From Armatimonadaceae bacterium (GTDB lineage Bacteria; Armatimonadota; Armatimonadia; Armatimonadales; Armatimonadaceae), in the NCBI GenBank assembly GCA_030447685.1, contig JAUJOK010000032.1, positions 28,418-62,523 on the forward strand: 34,106 nt of DNA. The letters are read 5' to 3'. The notes beneath the pieces are model-generated. The model did not search any database. It was not told the origin of the DNA and saw nothing but the letters and a program-made list of their open reading frames with translations. A program made the position numbers and the translations under genes. Position 1 is the first letter of the stretch. Every line of letters begins with the position of its first letter. Below are positions 8,055 to 17,623 of this stretch, one piece after another.

Positions 8055-9529
8055 AAGACGTTGTCCTCCTCGCGGCCTTCCGCCAGGTTGTCGAAGCGCG
8101 CGAACTTGGGCAGGAACGACAGCTTTACCGTTCCCGTCGGCCCGTTTCGCTGCTTGGCAATGATTACCTCGGCCTCCTCGCCCCCATACTCGCCGCGCCG
8201 CCGCGCCGCCTCGGCCTGCTCTTCCGCCTCCTGGGAAACAGCCTCCTTGCGCTCATAATAGGCGGGCCGGTAAATAAAGCCGACCACGTCCGCCTCCGCT
8301 TCTATGGAGCCGGATTCTCGCAGGTCGCTGAGCATCGGGCGCTTGTCCTCACGGCGCTCTACGGCGCGCGATAGCTGCGAGAGGGCAACCACCGGCACCT
8401 TCAGCTCGCGCGCCAGCCCCTTCAGGCCGCGCGCTATCTCGGTAATCTCCTGGTTGCGGTTTTCGTTGTTCTTGCCGTGGCCGCGCATAAGCTGCAAATA
8501 GTCGACAATCACCAAGTCCAGCCCATGCTCGGCACGAAGCCTGCGGCACTTGGCGCGCATCTCCAGCGAAGACAGATCCGTGGAATCGTCGATAAAAAGA
8601 TTAGCGTCCCACAGGCGGTGCACGGCCTCGGCGATATTGGTCCAGTCCTCGTCGTGCAGATAGCCGGTGCGCAGCCGGTGGGCGTCCACGCGCGCCTCGG
8701 AGCAGATCATGCGCTGCACCAACTGCTCCTTGCTCATCTCCAGCGAAAAGACCGCCACCGACTTGCCCGCCCGCAGCGCCGCGTTCTGCCCGATGCCGAG
8801 GCACAAGCTCGTTTTCCCCATCGAAGGACGAGCGGCGATGATAATTAAATCACCGTCCTGCAAGCCGCTGGTGATATAGTTGAGGTCGGTGAAGCCGGTA
8901 TCGACGCCAGTGGTGACGCCCTTGTCATGGTAAAGGGTGTCAATCTTCTCGAAGGCTTCGTTCAGCAGGGGGCGCAGGGGGAAGAAGAAGTTGGAGGTGC
9001 GCTTGGCCGCGACTTCGAAAATCGTGCGCTCGGCCTGGTCTACCAGCGTGTCCACGTCCTAGACCTCACCGTAGGCCAGGCCGGAAATCTGGGAAGCGGC
9101 CTCGATCAGGCGGCGCAGAACGGCTTTTTCCTGGACGATCTTGGCGTAGTGGACGATGTTGGCGGCGGTGGGAAGCACATCGGCCAGCGCCATGAGATAG
9201 GATGGCCCACCGACGGTCTCCTGCGCGCCGCGCCGGATCAGTTCATCCCGGAGGGTGATAATATCGACCGGCTCGTCCTTTTCCGTCAGCGCTACCATCG
9301 CATCGAAGATGTGCGCGTGGGCTTCGCGGTAAAAATCTTCCCGCGAAAGAATCTCCGTCGCCCGCTCGATGGCCGTCCGCCCCCCCAGCAGCATCGCTCC
9401 AAGCACCGCCTGCTCGGCTTCGACGTTCTGCGGGGGGACATGCTCCAAAATGGTGCGGGACGGAAACGAGCCGCGCGGCCCGAAGTTATCGCCGCGCCCG
9501 CTATTATCGCCGATACGTTCCAGCGCCAC
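8051..9529 (-). CDS. dnaB: Replicative DNA helicase DnaB, interrupted by an in-frame TAG
   Basis: DnaB unwinds DNA as a hexamer at the replication fork. The N-terminal domain is clear (NVEAEQAVLGAMLLGG, AHIFDAMVAL). The RecA-like domain has Walker A ARPSMGKT (~233-240), IVDYLQLM, SQLSRAVERREDKRP and LRESGSIEAEADVV. Codon 157 is TAG (9061-9059), in the linker between domains where homologues often have Glu (GEV-stop-DVDTLVDQAE), so one base change from GAG explains it. A GTG (9055) lies one codon after the stop, with TGAGGT about 8 nt upstream, so reinitiation could give two polypeptides of 156 and ~334 residues. No intein or insertion is seen. The gene follows rplI, the usual order. A sequence error is the simplest reading. 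Confidence 0.92.
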
Positions 9530-9548
9530 GGTGGTTTCGAACTCCGTC

Positions 9549-10004
9549 CTAAGCCGCCGCCGCGTTGACCACTTCTACCGTCACCGGCACCGACACATCG
9601 CGGTGCAGCTTGACTGGGATGGTATAGGTGCCCATCGCCTTGATAGGGTCAATAAGCTGTACTTTGCGCTTGTCCACCGCCACGCCCAGGCTGGATTTTA
9701 TCGCGTCGGCGATGTCCTGCGCGGTGATGGAGCCGTACAGCCGGTCGTTCGCGCCCGCTTTTGCCGGAACGGTCACGGTCTTGCCGGTAAGCTGCGCCGC
9801 CGCCTGATCCGCCTCGGACTTGATCTTTTCGCTGCGCCGCTCTTCCAGCGCCTGGCGCATCTGGAGGTTCTTCAGCACCCCTCCCTCGGCCAGCACGGCC
9901 AGCTTGCGGGGGAACAGATAGTTCCGGGCGTAGCCATCGGCGACGGTGATAATCTCGCCCTCTTTCCCGATCTTGGGGATATCCTGCTGCAAAATAACCT
10001 TCAT
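9549..10004 (-). CDS. rplI: 50S ribosomal protein L9
   Basis: At 151 residues, this is full length. The N-terminal domain has the L9 signature (MKVILQQDIPKIGKEGEI, VADGYARNYLFPRKLA), then the long connecting helix and the C-terminal domain (LYGSITAQDIADAIKSSLG). L9 binds 23S rRNA at the base of the L1 stalk. It ends in TAG 19 nt before dnaB, the classic rplI-dnaB order. The usual upstream rpsF, ssb and rpsR are absent and mlaD is there instead. Confidence 0.97.
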   Translation of the reverse strand: MKVILQQDIPKIGKEGEIITVADGYARNYLFPRKLAVLAEGGVLKNLQMRQALEERRSEKIKSEADQAAAQLTGKTVTVPAKAGANDRLYGSITAQDIADAIKSSLGVAVDKRKVQLIDPIKAMGTYTIPVKLHRDVSVPVTVEVVNAAAA

Positions 10005-10031
10005 ACGTTTTGTTTCCTTTCGATGGTTCTG

Positions 10032-11507
10032 TTAAGGGCTGAACTGAATGCCCAGCACCGCACGATTGTCCCGCCCGACGGAGTCTATCCCCAGCAGCGC
10101 GCTGGCGGTGTCGGAAAGGCGTGTGCGCGCCCGCAGATCGGCAGTGGGCCGGTTCGGGCGGTAGACGTCCAGCCGTAAATCGAGCGGCCCGACGCGCGCA
10201 TCCAGACCCGCGCCCAGCTTTCCCCGAATCACTCCGTAGCGCAAGGCCGTATTACCGCTGGACTGCCCAAGCTGAAGATTGAACTGGTTCGTTTCGGTTA
10301 TATCCGACAGCCCGACACGGTAGAAACGGCCTTCCTGGCCCAGCAGTGTAAAAAAGCTGTCCACGCGCAGATTTTCGCGCCGCGTGTCGTAAATGGAATT
10401 CACAACAAGTCCCGGTTCCAGCAGCGACGCCGAGGCGCGTGGCGGGGGCGGGGAGGGCGTGCCGTCTCCGGCGGGCGCGCTGCGGCGGCGCTCGCCGGGG
10501 ATACGTATCGTTTCCAGCCGCTGCACCAGTGACTTGACCGAAGCGGACGCTTCTCGGACATTGGTAACGGTCTGCTGAATGTCGGTGGTCAGGCGCGGGT
10601 CGCTGGAAAGACGCTCGATGTTGCCCGCCACAGTGTCCATCCGATTGGTAATGGATGTCAGGTTTTCCGATACGGTCCGCAGATTCTGCTTATAGTTGCC
10701 GGTGCGCAACTCCTCTTCCACCTGCGCCGTCAGACCACTGATAGCCGTCGCGGTGCGGTTCGCTTCCTGAAACAGCCCGCGCAGAGCAGTGCGGTTCTCG
10801 TTCAAAGTCGCGCGTATATCGCCGGAGAGATTCTCGGCGGTGCGGGCCAGGCGCGGCGCGCTTTCCGAGGCTTCCTCCAGATTCGCCACCAGCCGCGTGG
10901 ACTGGCGGGACAGCACGTCAAGCTGTGTCTCCACGCGGCGGCTCAGTCGCGGCAGGCTTTCCGTGGCGAGGCGCAGGTTGCGAATGGCAAGCTGAAGGTC
11001 GCGCTGCGTCTCTTCGTTGGTGGCTAACTTTTCCACGGCGGAAGCCGTCCGCTGGAACGATTCGAGCAACGCTTCGGATTTGGCGAAGGCCGATTCCAGA
11101 GTCGCCGTTTCGACGCCGCGCAGGTTCGGCTCGTTTTCGGCAATATCCTCGCGAGCCGTTCCGGGCGGCGGCGGAGATACTTTTACCACGGCGGCTCCGC
11201 CCAGAAGGCCGCTGGAAATAGTGAAAACGGAGTTGACCGGAATCCGATACTTCTCGTTGATACGCAGGCGCAGGCGCGCCTTGTTGTCCCGCGTCAGCTC
11301 CACATTTTCCACCGAGCCGATCTCGACGCCGGCCATCTGCACCTTGGCTCCCTCGGAGACACCGCGAATATCATCGAACGCGACATTGAAGCGATAATTG
11401 CGGGCGAAGGAAAAAGTGGCTCGCAGGAAGTTGATGGTGAAAAGCAAAAGCGCCAGAGCGATCAGCAGCGCCAGCCCGACCCGGATGTAGTATCGCGTCT
11501 GGTTCAT
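10032..11507 (-). CDS. mlaD: Long MlaD: MCE-domain lipid transporter with probable outer-membrane domain
   Basis: Of 491 residues, an N-terminal membrane helix (~9-30) is followed by one MCE domain (~36-115; NVAFDDIRGVSEGAKVQMAG, VEIGSVENVEL). Residues ~120-345 are a long helical region rich in heptad-like patterns. The last ~125 residues (~365-491) read as amphipathic beta strands (VDSFFTLLG, FNLQLGQSSG, LRYGVIRGKLGAGLD, LDLRLDVYRPN) and end in AVLGIQFSP. E. coli MlaD is ~180 residues and lacks the last two parts. Long MlaD proteins ending in an outer-membrane barrel are known from diderm Firmicutes such as Veillonella; by analogy this one may span the envelope. It lies beside mlaF and mlaE. 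Confidence 0.88.
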   Translation of the reverse strand: MNQTRYYIRVGLALLIALALLLFTINFLRATFSFARNYRFNVAFDDIRGVSEGAKVQMAGVEIGSVENVELTRDNKARLRLRINEKYRIPVNSVFTISSGLLGGAAVVKVSPPPPGTAREDIAENEPNLRGVETATLESAFAKSEALLESFQRTASAVEKLATNEETQRDLQLAIRNLRLATESLPRLSRRVETQLDVLSRQSTRLVANLEEASESAPRLARTAENLSGDIRATLNENRTALRGLFQEANRTATAISGLTAQVEEELRTGNYKQNLRTVSENLTSITNRMDTVAGNIERLSSDPRLTTDIQQTVTNVREASASVKSLVQRLETIRIPGERRRSAPAGDGTPSPPPPRASASLLEPGLVVNSIYDTRRENLRVDSFFTLLGQEGRFYRVGLSDITETNQFNLQLGQSSGNTALRYGVIRGKLGAGLDARVGPLDLRLDVYRPNRPTADLRARTRLSDTASALLGIDSVGRDNRAVLGIQFSP

Positions 11508-11527
11508 CGTGTTTGTTTTACTATCTT

Positions 11528-12307
11528 TCAGCGGCGAAATTGAATCGGGCCGTCGGTCTGGCCGGAAACGAACTGCCGGACCACCGGGTTCGTGGACGCC
11601 CGCACCTCATCCGGGGTGCCATAGATGGCGGCCTTTCCCTCATAGATCATCAAAACCGTATCGGCGATGCGAAATATTGATTCCATATCGTGCGAAACGA
11701 CGATGGAGGTCACTTTGCGCCGGTTGCGCGTCTGTACGATCAAGTCATCAATCGAGGCTCCGGTCACCGGGTCCAGGCCCGATGTCGGCTCATCGTACAA
11801 AATGATGTCCGGGTCGGTAGCCAGCGCGCGCGCCAATCCGACCCGGCGGCGCATTCCGCCCGACAGTTGCGCGGGCATCTTCCGCTCGGTTCCCGGCAGG
11901 CCGACCTGCTGAAGCCGCTCGCGCACCATCCGAATCAGCGCGATCCGCCCCAGCGTCCGGTGCTCTTCCCGCTTCGGCCCGCGCACGATCCCGAACGCGA
12001 TGTTGTCGAACACGTTCATCGAGTCGAACAGCGCGGCGTACTGGAAAACCACGCCCATCTGAGCGCGCACCGGCACCAGCGCGTCTTCGTCCAGACGCGT
12101 AATCTCCACATCGTCTATCCAGATTTCGCCCGCCGACGGTTTTATCAGACCCGCCATGCAGCGCAGCAGCGTCGATTTGCCGCCCCCCGAGACGCCCATA
12201 ACGCACAGGATTTCGCCGGGGTACAGGCAAAACGAGAGACCGCTCAAAATCTCCCGGCCATCGTCAGTGGCGTAGTGCAGGTCACGAACATCAATCTTAG
12301 GCTTCAC
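11528..12307 (-). CDS. mlaF: ABC transporter ATPase of the Mla lipid-transport system
   Basis: The 259-residue ATPase has every ABC motif: Walker A GVSGGGKST (~38-46), Q-loop in GVVFQYAALFDS, signature LSGGMRRRVGLARAL, Walker B IILYDEPTSGLDP, and the switch His in VVSHDMES. The FDSMNVFDNIAFG stretch is typical of MlaF/Ttg2A. It powers phospholipid movement through MlaE and MlaD. It lies 24 nt after mlaE and 20 nt before mlaD in the operon, consistent with one complex. Confidence 0.95.
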   Translation of the reverse strand: MKPKIDVRDLHYATDDGREILSGLSFCLYPGEILCVMGVSGGGKSTLLRCMAGLIKPSAGEIWIDDVEITRLDEDALVPVRAQMGVVFQYAALFDSMNVFDNIAFGIVRGPKREEHRTLGRIALIRMVRERLQQVGLPGTERKMPAQLSGGMRRRVGLARALATDPDIILYDEPTSGLDPVTGASIDDLIVQTRNRRKVTSIVVSHDMESIFRIADTVLMIYEGKAAIYGTPDEVRASTNPVVRQFVSGQTDGPIQFRR

Positions 12308-12331
12308 GGCTCATCGTACCTCGCCGCCCAC

Positions 12332-13219
12332 CTATCTGCTCAGCATCAGAAATGAGAGGAAGAAATTGGCGACGAAAATAAGGACAATCGAAATGACGAC
12401 CGAGCGCGTGGTCGATTGTCCCACGCCCGATGCGCCGCCTTCGGACTGCAGTCCTTCGCGGCATCCCACAGCCGCGATGATCGCGCCGAAGAACACCGTC
12501 TTCAAAAGCCCCTGGAAAACGTCCCGACCGTTGGGGTCCAGGAGCTGTCGCAGCGACCGGACAAACACCGAGGACGGTACGGCTTCCGTGGCAGCTACAA
12601 TGCCGCCCCCCACAATACCCACCACATCGGCCAGAATACAAACGACCGGCAGCATTATCAAGCAGGCCAGCAGGCGCGGAGCTACCAGATACGAGATGGG
12701 CGAAACCGCCATTGAGCGCAGCGCGTCGATCTGCTCCGTTACCTTCATCGAGCCGATTTCTGCCGTCATGGCCGAGCCGGAGCGCGCGGCCAGCACCACC
12801 CCCGTCAGGATCGGCGCGGTTTCGCGCACAATGGCAAGACCCACGATTCCGCCCACAAAACTGGCAGCGCCGTAGCTGCTGAGCGTGCTCGCGGAATAGA
12901 GCGAGAAGACCGCGCCGGAAAAGCCGGTTGTCAGCAGCGCGATGGGAATGGAGTCTACCCCGATAATCGCCATCTGCCGCACCAGATCGCCCATGTGGAT
13001 ACCGCGCCGCATCGAGCGCACGGTTTGACCAATCAGGACAGCCACCTCGCCCAGATAGGCCAGAATTCCGATCACGGTTCCGATAGTGAGGCGCGCGGAG
13101 ATCTCACCCGCTTCCTCGAACGCCTGGGCTACCTCGGCGGCGGCCTCGTCGAGCGGGCTTTCCGTTTCCTCAGGCGACGCGCTTTGGTTCCTGATAATCG
13201 TTTCCTTTTTGGTCGCCAC
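12332..13219 (-). CDS. mlaE: MlaE-family phospholipid permease
   Basis: The 295-residue inner-membrane protein has about five hydrophobic stretches and the MlaE motifs IGVDSIPIALLTTGFSGAVFSL, RETAPILTGVVLAARSGSAMTAEIGSMKVTEQIDAL and FFGAIIAAVGCREG. A ~45-residue acidic, non-membrane N-terminus precedes the conserved part and is longer than in E. coli MlaE. The start at GTG 13219 has no obvious ribosome site, so the first codons are uncertain. It works with MlaF and MlaD; mlaB and mlaC are not in this window. Confidence 0.93.
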   Translation of the reverse strand: MATKKETIIRNQSASPEETESPLDEAAAEVAQAFEEAGEISARLTIGTVIGILAYLGEVAVLIGQTVRSMRRGIHMGDLVRQMAIIGVDSIPIALLTTGFSGAVFSLYSASTLSSYGAASFVGGIVGLAIVRETAPILTGVVLAARSGSAMTAEIGSMKVTEQIDALRSMAVSPISYLVAPRLLACLIMLPVVCILADVVGIVGGGIVAATEAVPSSVFVRSLRQLLDPNGRDVFQGLLKTVFFGAIIAAVGCREGLQSEGGASGVGQSTTRSVVISIVLIFVANFFLSFLMLSR

Positions 13220-13255
13220 GGCAGTGGGAAGTATACACCGGTGCCGGAAGGCGTG

Positions 13256-14134
13256 TCAAACCGGTGTTCCCATCTCGCCGGTGTGCGCGCGAAAAGCGTC
13301 GATAAGGCGGCGCGTCACATCGCCGGGACGTCCCGTGCCGATGGGGCGCTCGTCTAAAGCGACGGCGGGAATGATCTCGGCGGCGGTTCCGGTCAAAAAG
13401 CACTCGTCGGCGGTATACACATCGTAGAGCGTCAGGTTCGCCTCGCGCAGGGGAACGTTTAGCTGCTCGGAAAGCTCCATCGCCGCCTGCCGCGTTATCC
13501 CCTTCAGGCAGCCCGCTGATGTGGGCGGCGTCGCGATCACACCGTCCTTGACGATGAATATGTTATCTCCGGTCGCCTCAGCCACCTGCCCCTGCGCGTT
13601 CAGCATCAGCCCTTCGCCCGCGCCGACCCGGTTCGCCTCCATCTTGGCCAGGATATTGTTGATATACTTGCCCGTGCCCTTGATGCGTGGATCGATAGCG
13701 TCGGGGGAAGGGACGCGCGTGGCGCAGGTAATCATCGTCAGCCCCTCCTCGTACAGCCGGGACGAATACAGGGCAAGCTGCTGGGTGGAGATGACCAGGC
13801 GCGGCTTTAAATCGATATGCGCGGGGTCCAGACCTAAACCCGTGCCGCGCGACAGCGTGATGCGGATATAGCCGTTCTGATGGTCGTTGCGGCGGCAGGT
13901 TTCCAGCACGGCGTCGCGCAGGCTTTCCCGCGTCATCCCCTGGGTTTGGAACGCCAGAGCGCGCGCGGAAAACAGCAGGCGGTCGAGGTGCGGATCGAGG
14001 CGGAAGACACGGCCCTTGTAGACGCGGACGCCCTCGAAGACGCCGTCGCCGTACAGATAGCCGTGATCCAGAAGCGGGATCGTCGCTTCTGCTTTAGGCA
14101 CGAAATCGCCGTCAATATACACCAAATCCGCCAC
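13256..14134 (-). CDS. ilvE: Branched-chain amino acid aminotransferase
   Basis: A class IV PLP aminotransferase of 292 residues. HGYLYGDGVFEGVRVYKG near the N-terminus and EATGDNIFIVKDG are family signatures; Lys152 in IKGTGKYINN is the expected Schiff-base lysine, and GITRQAAMEL and FLTGTAAEIIP complete the cofactor site. It makes the last step in Leu, Ile and Val synthesis. The open frame extends further upstream, but GTG 14134 is the right start: MADLVYIDGDFVPK matches family N-termini, GGAGG sits about 8 nt upstream, and a promoter lies just beyond. It is the first gene of the minus-strand operon. Confidence 0.93.
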   Translation of the reverse strand: MADLVYIDGDFVPKAEATIPLLDHGYLYGDGVFEGVRVYKGRVFRLDPHLDRLLFSARALAFQTQGMTRESLRDAVLETCRRNDHQNGYIRITLSRGTGLGLDPAHIDLKPRLVISTQQLALYSSRLYEEGLTMITCATRVPSPDAIDPRIKGTGKYINNILAKMEANRVGAGEGLMLNAQGQVAEATGDNIFIVKDGVIATPPTSAGCLKGITRQAAMELSEQLNVPLREANLTLYDVYTADECFLTGTAAEIIPAVALDERPIGTGRPGDVTRRLIDAFRAHTGEMGTPV

Positions 14135-14170
14135 GTCAGCAGCCTCCAAGACACCGGGGAACGTGACAAG

Positions 14171-14199
14171 AGTATAGCACACAGGCAATTGCCCTGCAA
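14171..14199 (-). promoter_or_regulatory. Sigma70-type promoter for the ilvE-mla-rplI-dnaB-pur operon
   Basis: Read on the minus strand: -35 TTGCAG, a 17-nt spacer, and -10 TATACT. It leaves a leader of about 30 nt with GGAGG before the ilvE GTG. No other strong promoter was seen in the short gaps down to 5060, so it may drive nine genes. Confidence 0.7.
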
Positions 14200-14241
14200 C
14201 CAATCGGCACGCGGGCAGGGACGGGGAAAAAGCGCGGCGGG

Positions 14242-14247
14242 TACAAT
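14242..14247 (+). promoter_or_regulatory. -10 hexamer next to the Sua5 start (possible leaderless transcript)
   Basis: TACAAT ends 6 nt before the GTG start at 14254, and no Shine-Dalgarno sequence precedes that GTG. A leaderless mRNA is the natural reading. I see no convincing -35 box. Confidence 0.45.
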
Positions 14248-14253
14248 AATCGC

Positions 14254-14996
<743 letters not shown>

Positions 14997-15055
14997 CTAA
15001 GCGCAGTGTCCCTCAACTGCGGGAGAAATGCTTGCGGCGACAGCGTTTTCTGTCT

Positions 15056-15080
15056 CCCCTTCTCAGCGTGGGAGAAGGGG
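15056..15080. repeat. Intergenic 9-bp inverted repeat followed by a G-rich run
   Basis: CCCCTTCTC (15056-15064) and GAGAAGGGG (15072-15080) are perfect arms with a 7-nt loop, followed by TTGGGGGTCA. From memory, CCCCTTCTC/GAGAAGGGGTTGGGGG is a common interspersed intergenic palindrome in several GC-rich phyla. It lies between Sua5 and a small unknown gene and could act as a transcript-end hairpin. Confidence 0.55.
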
Positions 15081-15095
15081 TTGGGGGTCATCATC

Positions 15096-15316
15096 ATGCC
15101 TCGCTTTCCGGACCTTTATAATGCGCTGCGTCTGTATGCGGCGCTTCAGCCTGGTGGACGCTAAATCCGGCGTTCGACGCCAATTTGTATGCTGCCCTCC
15201 ACGGGAACCATTGGGCGGATGCCGTTCAAGAACCGTCTGCGGGGACGCTGGACAGCGACCCAAAGCCAATGGGGCGGCGTCGCCGAAAGAAGTGGCTGAC
15301 TCGACAGGGGGGATAG
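15096..15316 (+). pseudogene. Possible small protein, one frameshift, function unknown
   Basis: ATG 15096 opens MPRFPDLYNALRLYAALQPG and stops at 15164. One frame over, reading continues as TLNPAFDANLYAALHGNHWADAVQEP and ends at TAG 15314-15316, just before the flavoprotein gene. Joined by a single shift near 15160 this gives about 73 residues of natural-looking composition with a repeated LYAAL element. Given the indel density in this stretch, a real short gene is plausible. No family is recognised and the ribosome site is weak. Confidence 0.35.
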
Positions 15317-15317
15317 A

Positions 15318-16588
15318 GTGGTGGTCGTCGGTGGGGGAGCGGCGGGGATGATCGCGGCGTGGCAGGCGGCGCGGCGCGTGTCCACGCTGCTGCTGAAAAG
15401 AACCGGCTCGGAATGAAAATCCTCATCTCCGGCGGCGGCAAGTGCAACGTCACCCATGCCGGGCCGATAGAAGACGTTCGCGCTCACTTCCGCGTCAACG
15501 AAGGCCGATTCCTGCGTCCCTCGTTCTACCGCTTCACGAATGACGATTTCGTCCTGCGGATGCTGACGGACAAAGGCATGGAGGTCTACACGCGCCCGGA
15601 TGGGCGTATCTTCCCCGTGCCGCCCCAGGACGCTAAAGACGGTGGTAGACGTGGAAGCGCACCTGCGCGATGCGGGCGTACGTGTTCGTCTGAATGCTCC
15701 CGTGGCGGCTCTCGACACGGAGAACGGCGAGATAAACGGCGTCACGCTCACCGGCAAGGGCAGCCTCGCGACGCGGCACCTAATCGTGGCGGTGGGCGGC
15801 TCGTCGTATCCGGCGACCGGCACGACCGGCGACGGCTGGCCCTGGATGGCCGCGCTCGGTCATACGAACGTCCCGCTGCGCGCCGCGCTGGCCCCACTGT
15901 ACTGGAACCCACGCCGCCCGCCGAATGGTCGGGAATTGCCCTGCGCGACTGCGTGCTGCGCGCCCGCAGTGTCGGCGAAAACGGGTCGCCCGGCAAGGAG
16001 CGGATGCGCTGGCGCGGCGATCTGCTGTGGACGCACAAAGGCGTCAGCGGGCCGACCGCGCTGGGCGTTTCGCGCGAGGTGGCCGAAGGCGATACCGGCG
16101 CACAGCATCGCCGAAGTGGATGTCGCGCCCGACGAGCCTTTTGAGAAACTGTCTGCCCGCATTGTCGGATGGTGCCGGGCGCACCCGCCGCGCCGTGCTG
16201 GATCTGGTCGAGGAACTCCTGCCCAATCGCCTGGCCCGGCCACTGATGACGGCGGCGGACGTGGACCCGGCGGTGCGCGGGGCGTATCTGGGCCAGAAGG
16301 AGCGCAACCGGCTGGTGCAGACGCTGAAGGGCTGGCCGCTGGGGCGCGTGCGGCATGTGCCGCTGGAGCGCGGCGAGGTGGTCGCGGGCGGCGTTTCGCT
16401 GGACGAGGTGGACCCGCAGACGATGCGCTCGCGCCGGGTGCGCGGCCTGTACCTGTGCGGCGAGGTGCTCGATATCGCCGGGCCGGTGGGGGGGTACAAT
16501 CTTCAGGCCGCCTGGTCCACCTGGTTTCGTCGCGGGCGACACCGCCGCCTCGGACTTTATTGGCAGCATGGGTACAATAGCGCCATGA
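15318..16588 (+). pseudogene. HI0933/YhiN-family FAD-dependent oxidoreductase, frame broken several times
   Basis: A flavoprotein of the HI0933 (BaiN/YhiN) family; its substrate is unknown. Signatures across frames: VVVVGGGAAGMIAAWQAARR (FAD dinucleotide motif), MKILISGGGKCNVTHAG, DGRIFPVPPQDAKD, HLIVAVGGSSYPATGTTGDG, LLWTHKGVSGPTALGVSR, RHVPLERGEVVAGGVSLDEV and GLYLCGEVLDIAGPVGGYNLQ. Frame changes fall near 15398 (one G lost before AAAAG), 15637, 15905, 16090, 16140 and 16495. Residues between shifts are well conserved, so recent errors rather than old decay are likely. GTG 15318 is preceded by GGGGGGAT. Its inferred end overlaps the next ATG as ATGA. Confidence 0.85.
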
Positions 16589-17617
16589 GTGTACGAAAGA
16601 TTGTGCTTTGGAGTGGCGCAGCGGGGCTGCTCACGTAGCCGCTCTGCTGGCTCCCGCTGCCCGCGCCCTGCCGCCGGGCGAGATCGATGTTGCCGGGCAG
16701 GTGGTCATCCGGCTGCGGGTCGGTTCGGGCAAGCTATCGCTGGAACAGCGTGGGGGCCGTGGTGCAGAACCGGCTGATCGAGCTTTTGAGCATCAACGAC
16801 CTGACGGAAAACGATGTGGCAGTACGACCCGACCGTTATGGGCCGACTATTTACGTGCGGGGCCAGAAATTCCTGACGGTGGATGTGCCGACCGCGCTGG
16901 CCGCCGGGGCTGCGACGCCGGAAGAGCTGGCAAAAGTCTGGGCGCTGCGGCTGGCGGAGGCGCTCCCTCACGCCAACGTGCGTCAGGGAACCGGCTTGGC
17001 CGCCGCCGCCGCGCAGTTACCGCCGACCGCTGCCCTCACGCCGCCGCCGACTGCTGCTGCTACGGGCGCGGGCGCAGCGCCACGGGAGGCAGCGGCCCCC
17101 GGCACAAAGCCGCCGCGCGCTTCCGCCGTTCCATCGGCCAAACAAAAACGACGTTCGCCCGCGACGGCTGCGCCTGCCAAACCGAAAACGACGGCGGCGG
17201 CAGGCACAGCAGCCTCCGCCGCGACAAAAACCACCACGAGCGCCGGCGCGCCCATCGCGCCGGCGGCAAAAGAAGGAGTTATCGTGACCACACCCTCCGG
17301 TCTTCAATATGAGGACATCGTCGAAGGAACGGGACAGACCCCGCAGCCGCGCCAGAAAGTCACCGTCCACTACACCGGCACGCTCACGGACGGCACGAAA
17401 TTCGATTCCTCGCGGGATCGCAACCAGCCGTTTTCCTTTACCATCGGCGTCGGCCAGGTGATCAAAGGCTGGGATGAGGGCGTCGCCGGAATGAAAGTCG
17501 GGGCGGCGCAAACTGACGATTCCGCCCGACCTGGGTTACGGCGTGCGCGGCGCAGGGGGAGTCATTCCGCCCAACGGCGCTCTGGTTTTCGATGTCGAAC
17601 TGCTGGGGGTGGAGTAA
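16585..17617 (+). pseudogene. FKBP-type peptidyl-prolyl isomerase with extra N-terminal domain, frameshifted
   Basis: A short hydrophobic N-terminus ([27 protein letters not shown]) suggests export. Next is a ~100-residue domain I cannot name ([54 protein letters not shown]), then a ~90-residue Ala/Pro/Thr/Lys linker, then an FKBP domain: [44 protein letters not shown], and [12 protein letters not shown] at the end. The FKBP active-site aromatics (Tyr in HYTG, Phe-Asp in KFDSS, Trp in GWDEG) are present, so it should isomerise prolyl bonds, probably outside the cytoplasm. Frame changes fall near 16635, 16755 and 17500. Confidence 0.82.
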
Positions 17618-17623
17618 GCGCCG

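Noticed and set aside
9059..9061. TAG recoded as an amino acid in this organism
   Set aside because: rplI, mlaE and the PIN-TRAM gene all end naturally at TAG at the expected family length, so TAG acts as a normal stop here.
16573..16578. TACAAT before the first FKBP gene as a firm leaderless promoter
   Set aside because: It falls inside the 3' end of the upstream flavoprotein frame, which overlaps the FKBP start as ATGA, so translational coupling explains the start equally well; kept only as a weak parallel.
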